Assembly: GCA_900471815.1 (NCBI GenBank)
Contig: UICE01000012.1
Span: 30,349-94,348 of the forward strand
Length of the DNA stretch: 64,000 nt
From: Hyphomicrobiales bacterium
GTDB lineage: Bacteria; Pseudomonadota; Alphaproteobacteria; Rhizobiales; Rhizobiaceae
Direction of reading: 5' to 3'
The translations under genes were made by a program, and so were the position numbers. Shown here in pieces: positions 1 through 8,590 of this stretch. Every line of letters begins with the position of its first letter. Position 1 is the first letter of the stretch. A model generated the notes under the pieces. That model was not told the origin of the DNA, made no database searches, and saw only the letters and a list, made by a program, of their open reading frames with translations.

Positions 1-1862
1 ACGATCTTGGCGAAGGCAGGATCGGGCAATTCCGGCGCCATGGCAAAGAAGAAGCGTGGCGCTCCCTGCCCTACATAGCTGGTGACGATTTTTGTTTCCG
101 GCTGCGTTTGCAGCCAACCTTCGACTTTCTCCACTGCGGCTGTCGTGGTCTCGATGCTTGCACCCTCGGGCATACGAACTTCGACCAGCACTTCGGGTCG
201 ATCCGATGTCGGGAAGAACTGCTGTTTCACGCCTCCCATCCCGACGACGGAGACAGCCATTGTGATGCCGACCACGGCGCAGGTCATGAATTTATGGCGA
301 ACCGCAAACTCGATGAGGGAGCGCAGGCGACGGTAGTTTGGCGTGTCATAGATTGCGTGCGGTCCGCCTTCTACAGGCTTGATGTCGGGCAGCATCTTGA
401 CGCCGAGATAGGGCGTAAAGATCACTGCTACAAACCATGAAACGATCAGCGCAAAGCCCACGACCCAGAATATGTTACCGGCATATTCACCTGCAGTCGA
501 TCTTGCAAAGCCTACTGGCATCAGCCCGATGATTGTGACGAGTGTGCCGGAAAGCATCGGCGCTGCCGTATGGCTCCAGGCATAAGCGGCCGCCTTGATA
601 CGGTCCATGCCCTCCTCCATCTTCACCACCATCACCTCAATGGCGATGATGGCGTCGTCCACGAGGAGGCCCAGCGCAAGGATCAATGCGCCGAGCGTGA
701 TACGATCGAAGAACCGGCCGGTTTCCAGCATGATGAGAAAAACGACGGCGAGCGTCAGCGGCACGGCAAGTGCGACAACGATGCCGACGCGCCAGCCGAG
801 GGCAACCAGGCTCACAAACAGCACGACGCCAAGCGCCATTGCGAACTTGAGCATGAATTCGCCAACCGCCTCTTCGATATTGACAGCCTGATCGCTGACT
901 TTGGTAAGCGTCATGCCCAGCGGCAGTGTCTGCGCGATCGCAGCAGATCGTTCTTCAAGCGCCTTGCCGAGATCAAGACCATTCCAGCCCTGTTGCATCA
1001 CGGCGCCCAGCATGATTGTCGGCTCGCCCTCATGGCGGATGATGTAGGTCGCCGGATCCTCATACCCGCGCCGAATATCCGCCAAGTCGGAAAGTTTTAG
1101 AGTGCGCCCAGCCGCTACGATCGGCGTATCGGCGATCGCCTGCACGCTGTTATAGGCTCCGTCGAAACGGATGAACACCTGCGGCCCACGCGTGTCGATG
1201 GAGCCAGCTGGCGTGACCGTATTCTGTCTTTGCAAAGCTGCGGCGATATCGGTTGCCGATATTCCAAGTGTCGCGAGCTTGGCATAGGAAAATTCGACGA
1301 ATATCTGTTCGGGGCGCTCCCCGATGATGTTGATTTTCTTGACGCCCGGAACGTGCAGGAGATCTTGACGGATGACCTCAGCCTGTCGCACGAGGTCCCG
1401 CATCGGCATCCCCTTCGCCTTCAATGCATAAAGACCGAAACTCACATCGGAATATTCATCATTGACGAACGGGCCCATCACGCCCGGAGGCAGATTGCGG
1501 GCTTCGTCGCTGAGCTTCTTGCGCGCCTGATAGAACTCTTCTTCGACGGCGGCCGGCGGCATGCTATCCTTCAAGGTCACGGTGAGGAAGGCGTAGCCAG
1601 GCCGTGTCGTCGTCTCGACACGGTCATACCAGGTCAGTTCCTGGATGCGCTTTTCCAGTGGTTCAGCGACAAGATCCTGCATCTCGCGCGCCGTCGCGCC
1701 CGGCCAGACGGAAGTGACCGTCAGGGTCTTGATGGTAAAGGAAGGATCCTCGGCGCGTCCCAGCTTGACAAAGGCGTACGCCCCCGCCGCAGCCAATAGA
1801 ACGATAAAGAATAAGGTGACGGCACGTTCGCGAACGGCAAGAGCTGACAGGTTGAAGCTCAT
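1..1862 (-). CDS. RND efflux permease (partial, C-terminus off the left edge)
   Basis: About 620 N-terminal residues of an inner-membrane RND pump (family length about 1,030) that exports drugs or other amphiphiles using proton influx. The reading begins MSFNLSALAVRERAVTLFF, with a first membrane helix at about residues 12-30. The paired aspartates of the proton relay are seen in LALGLLVDDAIIAIE near residue 400. The start codon overlaps the stop of the upstream adaptor gene (ATGA), so the two are translationally coupled. It belongs to the multidrug (HAE1-like) rather than the clearly metal-transporting branch, but the substrate cannot be read from sequence. An outer-membrane channel gene is not visible and may lie off the left edge. 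Confidence 0.93.
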   Translation of the reverse strand, partial: MSFNLSALAVRERAVTLFFIVLLAAAGAYAFVKLGRAEDPSFTIKTLTVTSVWPGATAREMQDLVAEPLEKRIQELTWYDRVETTTRPGYAFLTVTLKDSMPPAAVEEEFYQARKKLSDEARNLPPGVMGPFVNDEYSDVSFGLYALKAKGMPMRDLVRQAEVIRQDLLHVPGVKKINIIGERPEQIFVEFSYAKLATLGISATDIAAALQRQNTVTPAGSIDTRGPQVFIRFDGAYNSVQAIADTPIVAAGRTLKLSDLADIRRGYEDPATYIIRHEGEPTIMLGAVMQQGWNGLDLGKALEERSAAIAQTLPLGMTLTKVSDQAVNIEEAVGEFMLKFAMALGVVLFVSLVALGWRVGIVVALAVPLTLAVVFLIMLETGRFFDRITLGALILALGLLVDDAIIAIEVMVVKMEEGMDRIKAAAYAWSHTAAPMLSGTLVTIIGLMPVGFARSTAGEYAGNIFWVVGFALIVSWFVAVIFTPYLGVKMLPDIKPVEGGPHAIYDTPNYRRLRSLIEFAVRHKFMTCAVVGITMAVSVVGMGGVKQQFFPTSDRPEVLVEVRMPEGASIETTTAAVEKVEGWLQTQPETKIVTSYVGQGAPRFFFAMAPELPDPAFAKI

Positions 1863-2974
1863 TGTTTTGTCACCTCTTGCTGCGGGGCAATTCTAACGGC
1901 TGCGCCATTTTCCAGGAGATGCGCGCCAAGAGCGACAACCCTCTGGCCAATGTTGACACCGGTGATAAATGCCATCTCCTCGCTGATCCGTTTGATTTCG
2001 ACTGGTGTAAACGTCACCGTGAGGGTGGCACCGTTGACGACCCAAACACCCGTCCGCCCACCGTTGTCCAGGATCGAACCTACCGGAACTGCGACCTCCG
2101 ACTGCCTGTGCGCGTCCAGGATTTTAATCGTCACCGTCGAGCCGAGCGGGGCAGAGGCGGCGGCGCCATCGAGGACGTAACGCGCCTCGTAGGTACGGGT
2201 CTGCGGATCGGCAGCATCGGAGATCTGTCGCAAGCGCGCCTTTCCGCTGATACCGTCGGCTCCATAGACACTGGCCTCAGCTTGGGATCCTATGTCGGGC
2301 CGCAGTGTCTCAGGTAGCCAGACAACGGCTTCACGCGGGCCAGCCTGCGCGAGTTGAATGACCGTCTGGCCCGCGGCCACGACCTGTCCGGGATCTCCAA
2401 GCGTCTCGACGACAGTGCCATCTGCATCTGCAAGTAGAACGCTATAGGTGGCTGCATTTTCTGCGACACTGGCGTCAGCTTCAGCGGCCGCAAGCTGCGC
2501 CGAGGCCGTGTCGAGCGCTGCTTTCGCTTGTTCATAACGTTGTGGGGTGGCAGCCAGTCCATTTTTCACCAACGCCGCATAGCGTTTCTCATCTGCCTGT
2601 ACTTGGATCAGGACAGCCCGCGCCGCGATGACCGTATTGCGCTTGGCCGTAAGGGCGAGTTGGAGATCTGTTTCATCTATGCGCATCAGAGCCTGACCTG
2701 CCCGAACTTGCTGACCCACATCAACCATCCGCTGGACGATCTTGCCCGGCACCCGGAAACCGAGATTGCTTTGCACCCGTGACGCGACTGTGCCGGTAAA
2801 CGACCGCTCTGCCGATGCAGTCTTCTTCGCCTCTGTCACCCTTACGAGCGGTGCAACCATCCTCGGATCCGCGGCATCGGCTTTCCGTTCAGTGGTTTCG
2901 GACATTAAGATAAAAGCAGCGACCGCCACCGTTCCCAGAAGACCTACAGATGTCAGGACATATTTGCGTTTCAT
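1859..2974 (-). CDS. RND efflux periplasmic adaptor (HlyD/AcrA-type MFP)
   Basis: A 371-residue membrane-fusion protein that would link the downstream RND permease to an outer-membrane channel. The N-terminus MKRKYVLTSV begins a single membrane anchor or signal segment at about residues 5-24. A split lipoyl domain follows (GFRVPGKIVQRMVDVGQQV and DADGTVVETLGDPGQVV), with an alanine-rich helical hairpin between its halves and beta-barrel sequence after it. An upstream ATG at 3049 would add 25 residues running through the operator, so the ATG at 2974 was chosen. It is first in the efflux operon and divergent from a TetR regulator, which is the usual arrangement for a self-regulated pump. Confidence 0.92.
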   Translation of the reverse strand: MKRKYVLTSVGLLGTVAVAAFILMSETTERKADAADPRMVAPLVRVTEAKKTASAERSFTGTVASRVQSNLGFRVPGKIVQRMVDVGQQVRAGQALMRIDETDLQLALTAKRNTVIAARAVLIQVQADEKRYAALVKNGLAATPQRYEQAKAALDTASAQLAAAEADASVAENAATYSVLLADADGTVVETLGDPGQVVAAGQTVIQLAQAGPREAVVWLPETLRPDIGSQAEASVYGADGISGKARLRQISDAADPQTRTYEARYVLDGAAASAPLGSTVTIKILDAHRQSEVAVPVGSILDNGGRTGVWVVNGATLTVTFTPVEIKRISEEMAFITGVNIGQRVVALGAHLLENGAAVRIAPQQEVTKQ

Positions 2975-3007
2975 TTTACATTCTCGGTTTGGCGAGCGAT
3001 CCGTACA

Positions 3008-3033
3008 ATTTAGATTGCGACCTAAATCTAAAT
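3008..3033. promoter_or_regulatory. TetR-type operator between efflux operon and its regulator
   Basis: A perfect inverted repeat with 9-bp arms, ATTTAGATT and AATCTAAAT, separated by 8 bp. It lies 34 bp from the adaptor start on one side and 39 bp from the regulator start on the other. A further half-site, AAATCTAA, occurs at 3053-3060 next to the regulator's ribosome-binding site. The inference is that the TetR protein at 3073 binds here and represses both promoters. Confidence 0.75.
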
Positions 3034-3072
3034 ATGCCATAGATGTCAAATGAAATCTAATCGGAGGCGAAT

Positions 3073-3660
3073 ATGAGAGTGAGCCGCGTGCAGGCAGAGG
3101 AAAATCGAGAAAAGGTGATCAACGTTGCCAGCCGCCTCTTTCGAGAGCGTGGCTTTGATGGAATTGGCTTGAAGGATCTGATGAAGGGTGCCGGTCTAAC
3201 GCAAGGTGGATTCTATAAGCAATTCTCATCCAAGGAACACCTCGCTGCTCTGGCATCCAGCCGCGCCATGGAAAGTGCGACGCGCAGATGGTCGACAGCT
3301 GCCGCGACAGGCTCCGATCCCCTGGAGGCGGTGATGTCGTTCTATCTTTCAATGGGGCATCGCGGGGAAATGGCAGATGGCTGCCCATTGGTGGCGCTGG
3401 GATCTGATGCGGTGCGCCAGAGTGACGAAGTGAGACACCCATTTGAAGAGGGAGTAGCGGCTCACTTTGAGGTGCTGGATGAACTGATGAACGAAGCCAA
3501 GAGCTCCAACCCCAGCGCCAAGGCGATGACAATACTTTCGCTTATGGTTGGTGCCGTCACGCTTTCCCGTATCATGGGGGACAAGAGTTTGGCAGAAGGT
3601 ATTCTTGATGCTGCGGCTGAGGAAGTCAGGCGCATTGCGCACCGTGAAGATGTCGTCTGA
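3073..3660 (+). CDS. TetR/AcrR family repressor of the efflux operon
   Basis: A 195-residue one-component regulator. The N-terminal helix-turn-helix covers about residues 16-58 and includes GLKDLMKGAGLTQGGFYKQF, the typical TetR recognition helix with its F-Y-x-x-F tail. The helical C-terminal half would bind ligand and dimerise. The ATG follows a good ribosome-binding site (CGGAGG) at 3061-3066. The gene is divergent from the RND operon across the perfect palindrome at 3008-3033, so it most likely represses the pump and itself until a pump substrate binds. The ligand is unknown. Confidence 0.9.
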   Translation: MRVSRVQAEENREKVINVASRLFRERGFDGIGLKDLMKGAGLTQGGFYKQFSSKEHLAALASSRAMESATRRWSTAAATGSDPLEAVMSFYLSMGHRGEMADGCPLVALGSDAVRQSDEVRHPFEEGVAAHFEVLDELMNEAKSSNPSAKAMTILSLMVGAVTLSRIMGDKSLAEGILDAAAEEVRRIAHREDVV

Positions 3661-3793
3661 CAGATGCCGCTGGCTTGTTAAGCTCGCCATTGATAAGATT
3701 CAAACCAGCAAACAGCACTATCGTTCATCAATGCTTTCGGAGCCCTTGACCACTCCAGTGGATTGATCGAGGTGGTTTCGCCGGAAATATCAT

Positions 3794-3997
3794 TCAAGAT
3801 CGGTAGATGCGATAGCGATACACGTCGCGAATGTGCTGGTTGAAGAAACGTCCTTTGGAAAAGGCCTGGCGAAAATCGTCATATATTCCAGGCGGCACAT
3901 CCATATAGTCGTACCGATTTCTGCTTGTCACAAACCATATTGACAATATCCGTGCCGCTTCATCATAGCTGGTATTTCGGATCAACGTAGAAGGCAT
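3794..3997 (-). CDS. KTSC domain protein
   Basis: A 67-residue protein that is almost entirely one KTSC domain. Visible family features are the opening SYDEAARILSIWF strand pattern, the aromatic YDYMDVPPGIYDDF core and the AFSKGRFFNQHIRDVYRY ending. The domain is found alone in many bacteria and phages and also fused to lysyl-tRNA synthetases; its biochemical role is not established. ATG 3997 was chosen because GAGGGA lies just upstream, whereas the TTG at 4012 has no such site. It stands alone, with no evident operon partner. Confidence 0.8.
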   Translation of the reverse strand: MPSTLIRNTSYDEAARILSIWFVTSRNRYDYMDVPPGIYDDFRQAFSKGRFFNQHIRDVYRYRIYRS

Positions 3998-4344
3998 TTT
4001 ATCCCTCACCAACCTCCACTACCCGGAGCTCTCTGACGGCCCGAACCATAACCTGTCGGTAGGGAAATGGTTCCCGCATCCGAGCCTGTAAAGCCGGTCG
4101 CGATGCAGCGACGGAACAAGACGGCTGTCACATGCTGAAGCCACAACAATTGCGGCCTATTGCGCAACCGATGTTGCGGGGCACAGGAAAAAGTCTGCCA
4201 TTCACGTCCGATTGGTTGGGCGTCTCGGCAACGGAGCTTCAACGATTCTACAATTGCTGAGACCGATTGAAGACGACGAGGATCGACAGATCGCCCAGCT
4301 AGTCGCGGCGCAACCGTCGATGTCCCCATCACCCCAGGAAGGAT
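3998..4344. other. Intergenic stretch without a supported gene
   Basis: About 350 bp between the KTSC gene and the isochorismatase-family gene. Open frames exist on the minus strand, but they show no recognisable domain, ribosome-binding site or conserved motif and are proline/arginine-rich like random frames in GC-rich DNA. No clear hairpin or repeat was seen. Confidence 0.5.
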
Positions 4345-5004
4345 TTAATGGCCGCCTTTGGTTGTCGGGACGGGGGTATTGAGCAACTGCTGCTCCCACA
4401 GATAGGCAATGCCGCTGCCGGCCATGTGCGAGATGAGCACTTCGGTCAGCTCTTCGACGTGCTCGGTGCGAGCCCAGTCACGCTGCCACTCGCCAGCAAG
4501 AGCCATCCAAGTCATCATGTTAACGCCTGCCGCAATCATCCGCTGGATGGCGACCTGATGAGATTCAGTTGAGCTTCCGCCCGATGCGTCAGTGATTACA
4601 GTCACATCCCAGCCTTCGCCAGCTGCCTGAATCGCTGGCATCGCTACGCAAACTTCGGTCCACAGACCTGCGATGATTAGTTGCTTGCGACCGGTCGCCT
4701 TCACCAGGTCCACCACCTTCTTGTCCTCCCACGTATTCACCCAGGTACGGTCGATTACTTCCTGCCCTGGGAAAACGTCTGTGATTTGCTTGAAGAGCTT
4801 GCCGCCGCGGTCCGCAATCACGCTGGTGAGGATGGTCGGAACATTGAAGGCTTTTGCCAGCTTTGCTAGCGCAGTCGTGTTGTTGACGACGGCCTGAGGA
4901 TCATGGCTATTGAGGTTAGTTAGCTGGTAAGGCTGATGATCAATCAGAACGAGGACGGAATCTTCGGGACGAAGGAGAGAATTGAGGCCGTTACGAAAGG
5001 TCAT
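4345..5004 (-). CDS. Isochorismatase-family cysteine hydrolase (YcaC-like)
   Basis: A 219-residue cytosolic hydrolase of the cysteine-hydrolase superfamily that includes isochorismatase, nicotinamidase and YcaC. The catalytic aspartate is D22 in LVLIDHQ and the nucleophile is C119 in GLWTEVCVAMPA. The catalytic lysine was not placed with confidence. The TWEDKKVVDLVKATGRKQLIIAG stretch is characteristic of the YcaC subgroup, whose physiological substrates are mostly unknown. The gene is divergent from a LysR gene, and a 17-bp palindrome sits directly at its start codon, so the LysR protein probably controls it. Substrate unassigned. Confidence 0.85.
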   Translation of the reverse strand: MTFRNGLNSLLRPEDSVLVLIDHQPYQLTNLNSHDPQAVVNNTTALAKLAKAFNVPTILTSVIADRGGKLFKQITDVFPGQEVIDRTWVNTWEDKKVVDLVKATGRKQLIIAGLWTEVCVAMPAIQAAGEGWDVTVITDASGGSSTESHQVAIQRMIAAGVNMMTWMALAGEWQRDWARTEHVEELTEVLISHMAGSGIAYLWEQQLLNTPVPTTKGGH

Positions 5005-5006
5005 TG

Positions 5007-5023
5007 AATATAGATCCTATATT
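5007..5023. promoter_or_regulatory. Palindrome at the hydrolase/LysR divergent promoter
   Basis: AATATAGATCCTATATT has perfect 7-bp arms around a 3-bp centre. It starts 3 bp from the hydrolase start codon and lies about 130 bp upstream of the LysR GTG start. It is a plausible LysR or other regulator site. Its position over the hydrolase leader would suit repression. Confidence 0.5.
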
Positions 5024-5152
5024 GGCGGTTCGTTAAGAGATGTTGCGAGGATACCCTCATCGGAGAGCCATCCGCAGCCAACTTGTCATTGTCTTCTGCG
5101 AGCCGGTAGACCTAAATCGTGTGACGCTGTGTTGCAGGAAAAGGAACGCGAT

Positions 5153-6058
5153 GTGCAACTTGAGGATCTGAGAATATTCATCGAGGTCGCTGATGCCGGC
5201 GGGATATCGTCAGCTGCGCTGCGCCTGGGCATTTCGAAGTCGATGGTCAGCCGGAGAATCACCCAGCTCGAGGCGGAACTTGGCGCACAGTTACTTGCGA
5301 GGACGACCCGTGGTATAGCGCTGACAGAAGCAGGTGTTACATTCAGGGAGCACGCAGCCCGGATTTCCACCGAACTGGATGTCGCAAAGGAAACGATGTT
5401 GCCGGCCGGTGAGCTTCGAGGCCGCCTGCGCATAGCCGTACCACTGTCATTTGGTCCAACGCATTTTGCTCCTGTCCTTTCGCAGATGGCGCGCCGACAC
5501 CCCCAACTGCATATCAGTTCTTCCTATACTGATCGCTTCGTAGATCTCGTTGGAGAAGGTTTTGACTGCGCAATCCGTGTAGGCCACCTTCAGGATTCCA
5601 ACCTCGTCGCAAGACGTGTGGGACCACTCTTTGGCAAACTTGTCGCAAGTCCTGCCTACGTCGAGGCTCACGGCGCTCCCGTAACACCGGATGAGATTGT
5701 GAATCACCAGGTGGTCATGCGGGAAGCTGAAACGTGGCAATTTATGGATGCCGACAAGATTGTCCTGGTGCGCCCCCAAGAGCGTTTCGTAGCTGACAAC
5801 GGAGTATCGCTCGTGGCGGCCGCTTTGGAGGGGATAGGGGTCGCCTATCTACCCGAACCGCTCGTCGCCGATCATATCTCGTCGGGCGCATTGGTGCCAA
5901 TCATGACAGGTTATCCGGTTCCACCGGCCGCCATCTTCGTTGTGAGGCCGCCCGGTCGGTATCCCACGAGAAAAGTGAGAATCCTCACTGAGATGCTTAT
6001 CGAATGTTTTGGAAACCTGACCGAGGGCGAGGAGAGCGTCGGCAAAGGAGATGCTTGA
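5153..6058 (+). CDS. LysR family transcriptional regulator
   Basis: A 301-residue LysR protein of the subgroup with the VQLEDLRIFIEVADAGGISSAALRLGISKSMVSRRI N-terminal winged helix, split by residues 10-35. The effector-binding domain follows from about residue 90 (GRLRIAVPLSFGPTHFAPVLSQMARRHP, broken here only for description). GTG 5153 was preferred because AGGAAAAGGAA precedes it and the LysR fold begins immediately; the longer frame from 4982 would add 57 residues unlike the family. It is divergent from the isochorismatase-like gene, its likely target. Effector unknown. Confidence 0.88.
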   Translation: MQLEDLRIFIEVADAGGISSAALRLGISKSMVSRRITQLEAELGAQLLARTTRGIALTEAGVTFREHAARISTELDVAKETMLPAGELRGRLRIAVPLSFGPTHFAPVLSQMARRHPQLHISSSYTDRFVDLVGEGFDCAIRVGHLQDSNLVARRVGPLFGKLVASPAYVEAHGAPVTPDEIVNHQVVMREAETWQFMDADKIVLVRPQERFVADNGVSLVAAALEGIGVAYLPEPLVADHISSGALVPIMTGYPVPPAAIFVVRPPGRYPTRKVRILTEMLIECFGNLTEGEESVGKGDA

Positions 6059-6160
6059 TTGGGCCATGAGCAGCATCACCGTGATTGTAGTCGGCCGCCG
6101 GCTGTCACTTGGCAGAGCCGACGGCGCGACAGCAGATGAGCCTTAGTGCTCCAGCCCGCT

Positions 6161-6181
6161 TACTGACAAACCCTGTCAGTA
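6161..6181. promoter_or_regulatory. Inverted repeat upstream of a small ORF
   Basis: TACTGACA and TGTCAGTA are perfect 8-bp arms around a 5-bp spacer. The element lies 59 bp upstream of the small reading frame at 6241 and over 100 bp downstream of the LysR stop. There is no T-run after it, so an operator is more likely than a terminator. The binding protein is unknown. Confidence 0.45.
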
Positions 6182-6240
6182 CTAAGTGATCGATTTGGCC
6201 AGTATTTTGTTCTGCTTTCATGATTGAAAGGAGCGCAGAC

Positions 6241-6405
6241 ATGAGCGGGCATCTCACATATATGATTGCACGAACTATTATTGCCGGCTCATCCGAAAGC
6301 AGGCGTAAAGAAGAGGAGTTCTATCGGCAGTTCTCAGCGACTTTCACCGTCGTCGCATGCATCCGGAGAATATGCCACTTTTCAAAGCAAGCACTGGCAA
6401 GATGA
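6241..6405 (+). CDS. Possible 54-residue small protein
   Basis: A short frame starting MSGHLTYMIARTIIAG behind a good ribosome-binding site (AAAGGAG, 9 bp before the ATG). The first half is amphipathic or hydrophobic and the rest is basic, ending KQALAR. An 8-bp-arm palindrome lies just upstream. No family was recognised. The good translation signal and nearby operator-like site are the only support; it could equally be a relic, since the following 700 bp look decayed. Confidence 0.3.
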   Translation: MSGHLTYMIARTIIAGSSESRRKEEEFYRQFSATFTVVACIRRICHFSKQALAR

Positions 6406-6439
6406 TCCAAGGGCTTCACTGTTCAACGGTTGGTGCAAT

Positions 6440-6845
6440 CCCGTTTCGCGCCCGTTAATCACAAAGCAAACCATGGGTGGGCCGATGACAATAATATCAA
6501 ATGCCTTGTAAGCGGTCCTTTGCACGACATTCTCGGATTGAAACTTCCCCGATTGATCCGGCGGATCAATGTGGTCAGGCAGAAAACACGAGGGAAATCC
6601 GAGCAAAATCTTCGGAAAACTTGCTGCCGAATGCTTGCAGGGATGAATGACAGACTGTCGGCGGATATTGCCTTAACCTGGGGTTTCAGATACGGAAAGT
6701 AGTATCAAGGTGCTGATTAAACGTCGACAGTAAACCTCTTCCACTATAGTCTAGATTCTTTTTCTGATCTTCAAACAAGTCAATGGCGATGCACTTCTCA
6801 CTGGCTCTGGCCGCTGCTGCCATAATGAAGAACAGTCTACCGTGG
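6440..6845 (-). pseudogene. Decayed class I SAM methyltransferase remnant
   Basis: Read on the minus strand, about 6845-6703 encodes FVHHGRLFFIMAAAARASE followed by IAIDLFEDQKKNLDYSGRG. This resembles the glycine-rich SAM loop and acidic strand of methyltransferases that read GVHHG...AVDVFEDQ..NLD.SG. It then meets a stop, and the next segment (FPYLKPQVKAISADSLSF) continues in another frame, as expected after an indel. A third piece near 6520 (AFDIIVIGPPMVCFVINGR) may be the later core but is less convincing. It lies just downstream of the type I secretion adaptor on the same strand. No intact start or full-length frame remains. Confidence 0.5.
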
Positions 6846-7105
6846 TGCACAAAGCTTGTGGCTGGTATCAGTGTTGATGGCGTAGACGGAAGCCGCCAGC
6901 TGTGTAGTTCTGAGAGCATCTTTGGATAAAATCTTCCAGCTTTGTACATGTTGCTGCCCAACGCTCCGGTGGGAGCCCTTGCCGACTGTAGAATCAATGG
7001 CGATGCGCCTCGCGCTGACTTGCCGCTAACTTTCATCCAGCGGCGGTTCGAGCCCTGGCGGTAAATACGCCAAGTGGCATGATGGTGCAAACTGGGTTGA
7101 GGTCG

Positions 7106-8590
7106 CTATCGCTCGCCCATAGCTTCGGACGATATCTCGGCCAATGGCGAGAACAGATACTCAAGGATACGGCGCTTGCCTGTCTTGATCTCTACGGTGA
7201 CTGCCATACCTGGTGTCAGTTGCATCTCTTTGCCCTCGACATTGATGGTGGTTTTATCGGGTGTCACTGTCAGCGGAAAAACCAGATTCTGCATGCGCTG
7301 TACATTTCCAGTCGGTATTGTTGATTGCAATTCCTTGGCCGCCGCGGCCTCCACCTGCTGAGCATCCGGTTCAGGGATGGCATCGGTAGCAACGCGTGAC
7401 ACTTTACCTTCGATAAGCCCAAAGCGCGTAAACGGATAGGCTTCAACCTTGATAACTGCCGGCTGGCCCGCTGCGACAAAGCCAATGTCTCGATTTGGAA
7501 GATAAGCTTCAATTTCCAGCGTGGCATTGGCCGGAACGATGCGCATAAGCTCACTACCGGCTGTTACTACCTGGCCCACAGTCGTAATGGCGGACATTTG
7601 CACGGTACCATCTATGGGACTTGTAATCGTCATGGACTTCCGGCGTTTTTCCGTCTTGATGACCTGCTGTTCAAGCTCATCGACCTTGCGCGCAGCCTCA
7701 GATTGTTTAGTGGTATTGTCAGCGATGTAGCTGTTAACCAGTTTTGCTGCCTCGCTCATGGCCACGTTAAGCGCAGCCTTGGCTGATGCAAGCTGACCGG
7801 TTTGACTGATCAGCTGCGTTGTTGCCTCCTGCTGGCTTTGCAAGGCATCGATGACCTGTGCCCGAGAACCTACTTTCGACGCATCAAGCTCCGATCGCAT
7901 AGAAACCCTTTCCGTCAAAGTGGTTACCAGTATCTTCTGTGCCGCGATGGCGTTGGTCAGGCTGTCGATTTCCGCCTGTTTTTGCTGACGTTGCGCATCG
8001 AGATTGTCGATAGACGAGGCAAGTTGAGACAACTCCGCCTGAAATACCTGTTCTTCGCGCAGGCGGATGTTTTGCGCAATGGTGTCAGCAAATATTGGCA
8101 GCGGACCAAACATCTGACGGTTGGCGCCCCATATGCCTTGTCTGTTCCAGTCAGCAATTGTTTGCAGTACCGCAGTTCGCCGAGACACTTCAGCACGATA
8201 GGCTTGCAGGCTGGCCAAGGCACCGTTTTCCTCAGCCCTAATTTCGGTATCGTCCAGTTCAACAAGGACGCCACCCGCCTTCACGTGATCACCGTTTGAG
8301 ACCGGCACGGATTTGGTTTTGCCCAGTTCCAGCGATTGGACCACCTTGACGCGCCCAGTCGGCTGGAACTTTCCCTGTGCCGTGGAGACAATGTCGAACG
8401 TTCCAAGCCAGGCCCAGATCAATGTTCCCGAGGCCAAAATGCAGATAAAATAGAGGAACGCAGTCCTGATCGGCGAGGCCGGTGTTTCAAGAATCTCCAA
8501 TGCGGCTGGCAGAAACTCATTGTCCGCGCGCGTTCGGCTTTTCGTCTTGACCGACTTCGTACGCTGTGATGGCTTTACCGGAGCGTTCAT
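7106..8590 (-). CDS. Type I secretion periplasmic adaptor (HlyD family)
   Basis: A 494-residue HlyD-type membrane-fusion protein. The short cytosolic N-terminus is followed by one membrane helix (TAFLYFICILASGTLIWAW), a first lipoyl half (GRVKVVQSLELGKTKSVPV), a long coiled-coil region rich in Ala/Gln/Glu, the second lipoyl half (ITSPIDGTVQM) and the beta-barrel typical of HlyD. The start ATG at 8590 overlaps the ABC-transporter stop (ATGA). With the upstream ATPase it would form two of the three parts of a type I secretion system; no outer-membrane channel or cargo gene is seen in the window. Confidence 0.92.
   Translation of the reverse strand: MNAPVKPSQRTKSVKTKSRTRADNEFLPAALEILETPASPIRTAFLYFICILASGTLIWAWLGTFDIVSTAQGKFQPTGRVKVVQSLELGKTKSVPVSNGDHVKAGGVLVELDDTEIRAEENGALASLQAYRAEVSRRTAVLQTIADWNRQGIWGANRQMFGPLPIFADTIAQNIRLREEQVFQAELSQLASSIDNLDAQRQQKQAEIDSLTNAIAAQKILVTTLTERVSMRSELDASKVGSRAQVIDALQSQQEATTQLISQTGQLASAKAALNVAMSEAAKLVNSYIADNTTKQSEAARKVDELEQQVIKTEKRRKSMTITSPIDGTVQMSAITTVGQVVTAGSELMRIVPANATLEIEAYLPNRDIGFVAAGQPAVIKVEAYPFTRFGLIEGKVSRVATDAIPEPDAQQVEAAAAKELQSTIPTGNVQRMQNLVFPLTVTPDKTTINVEGKEMQLTPGMAVTVEIKTGKRRILEYLFSPLAEISSEAMGER

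Noticed and set aside
4006..4332. A 108-codon frame on the minus strand
   Set aside because: No recognisable domain, no ribosome-binding site and residue bias typical of out-of-frame GC-rich DNA.
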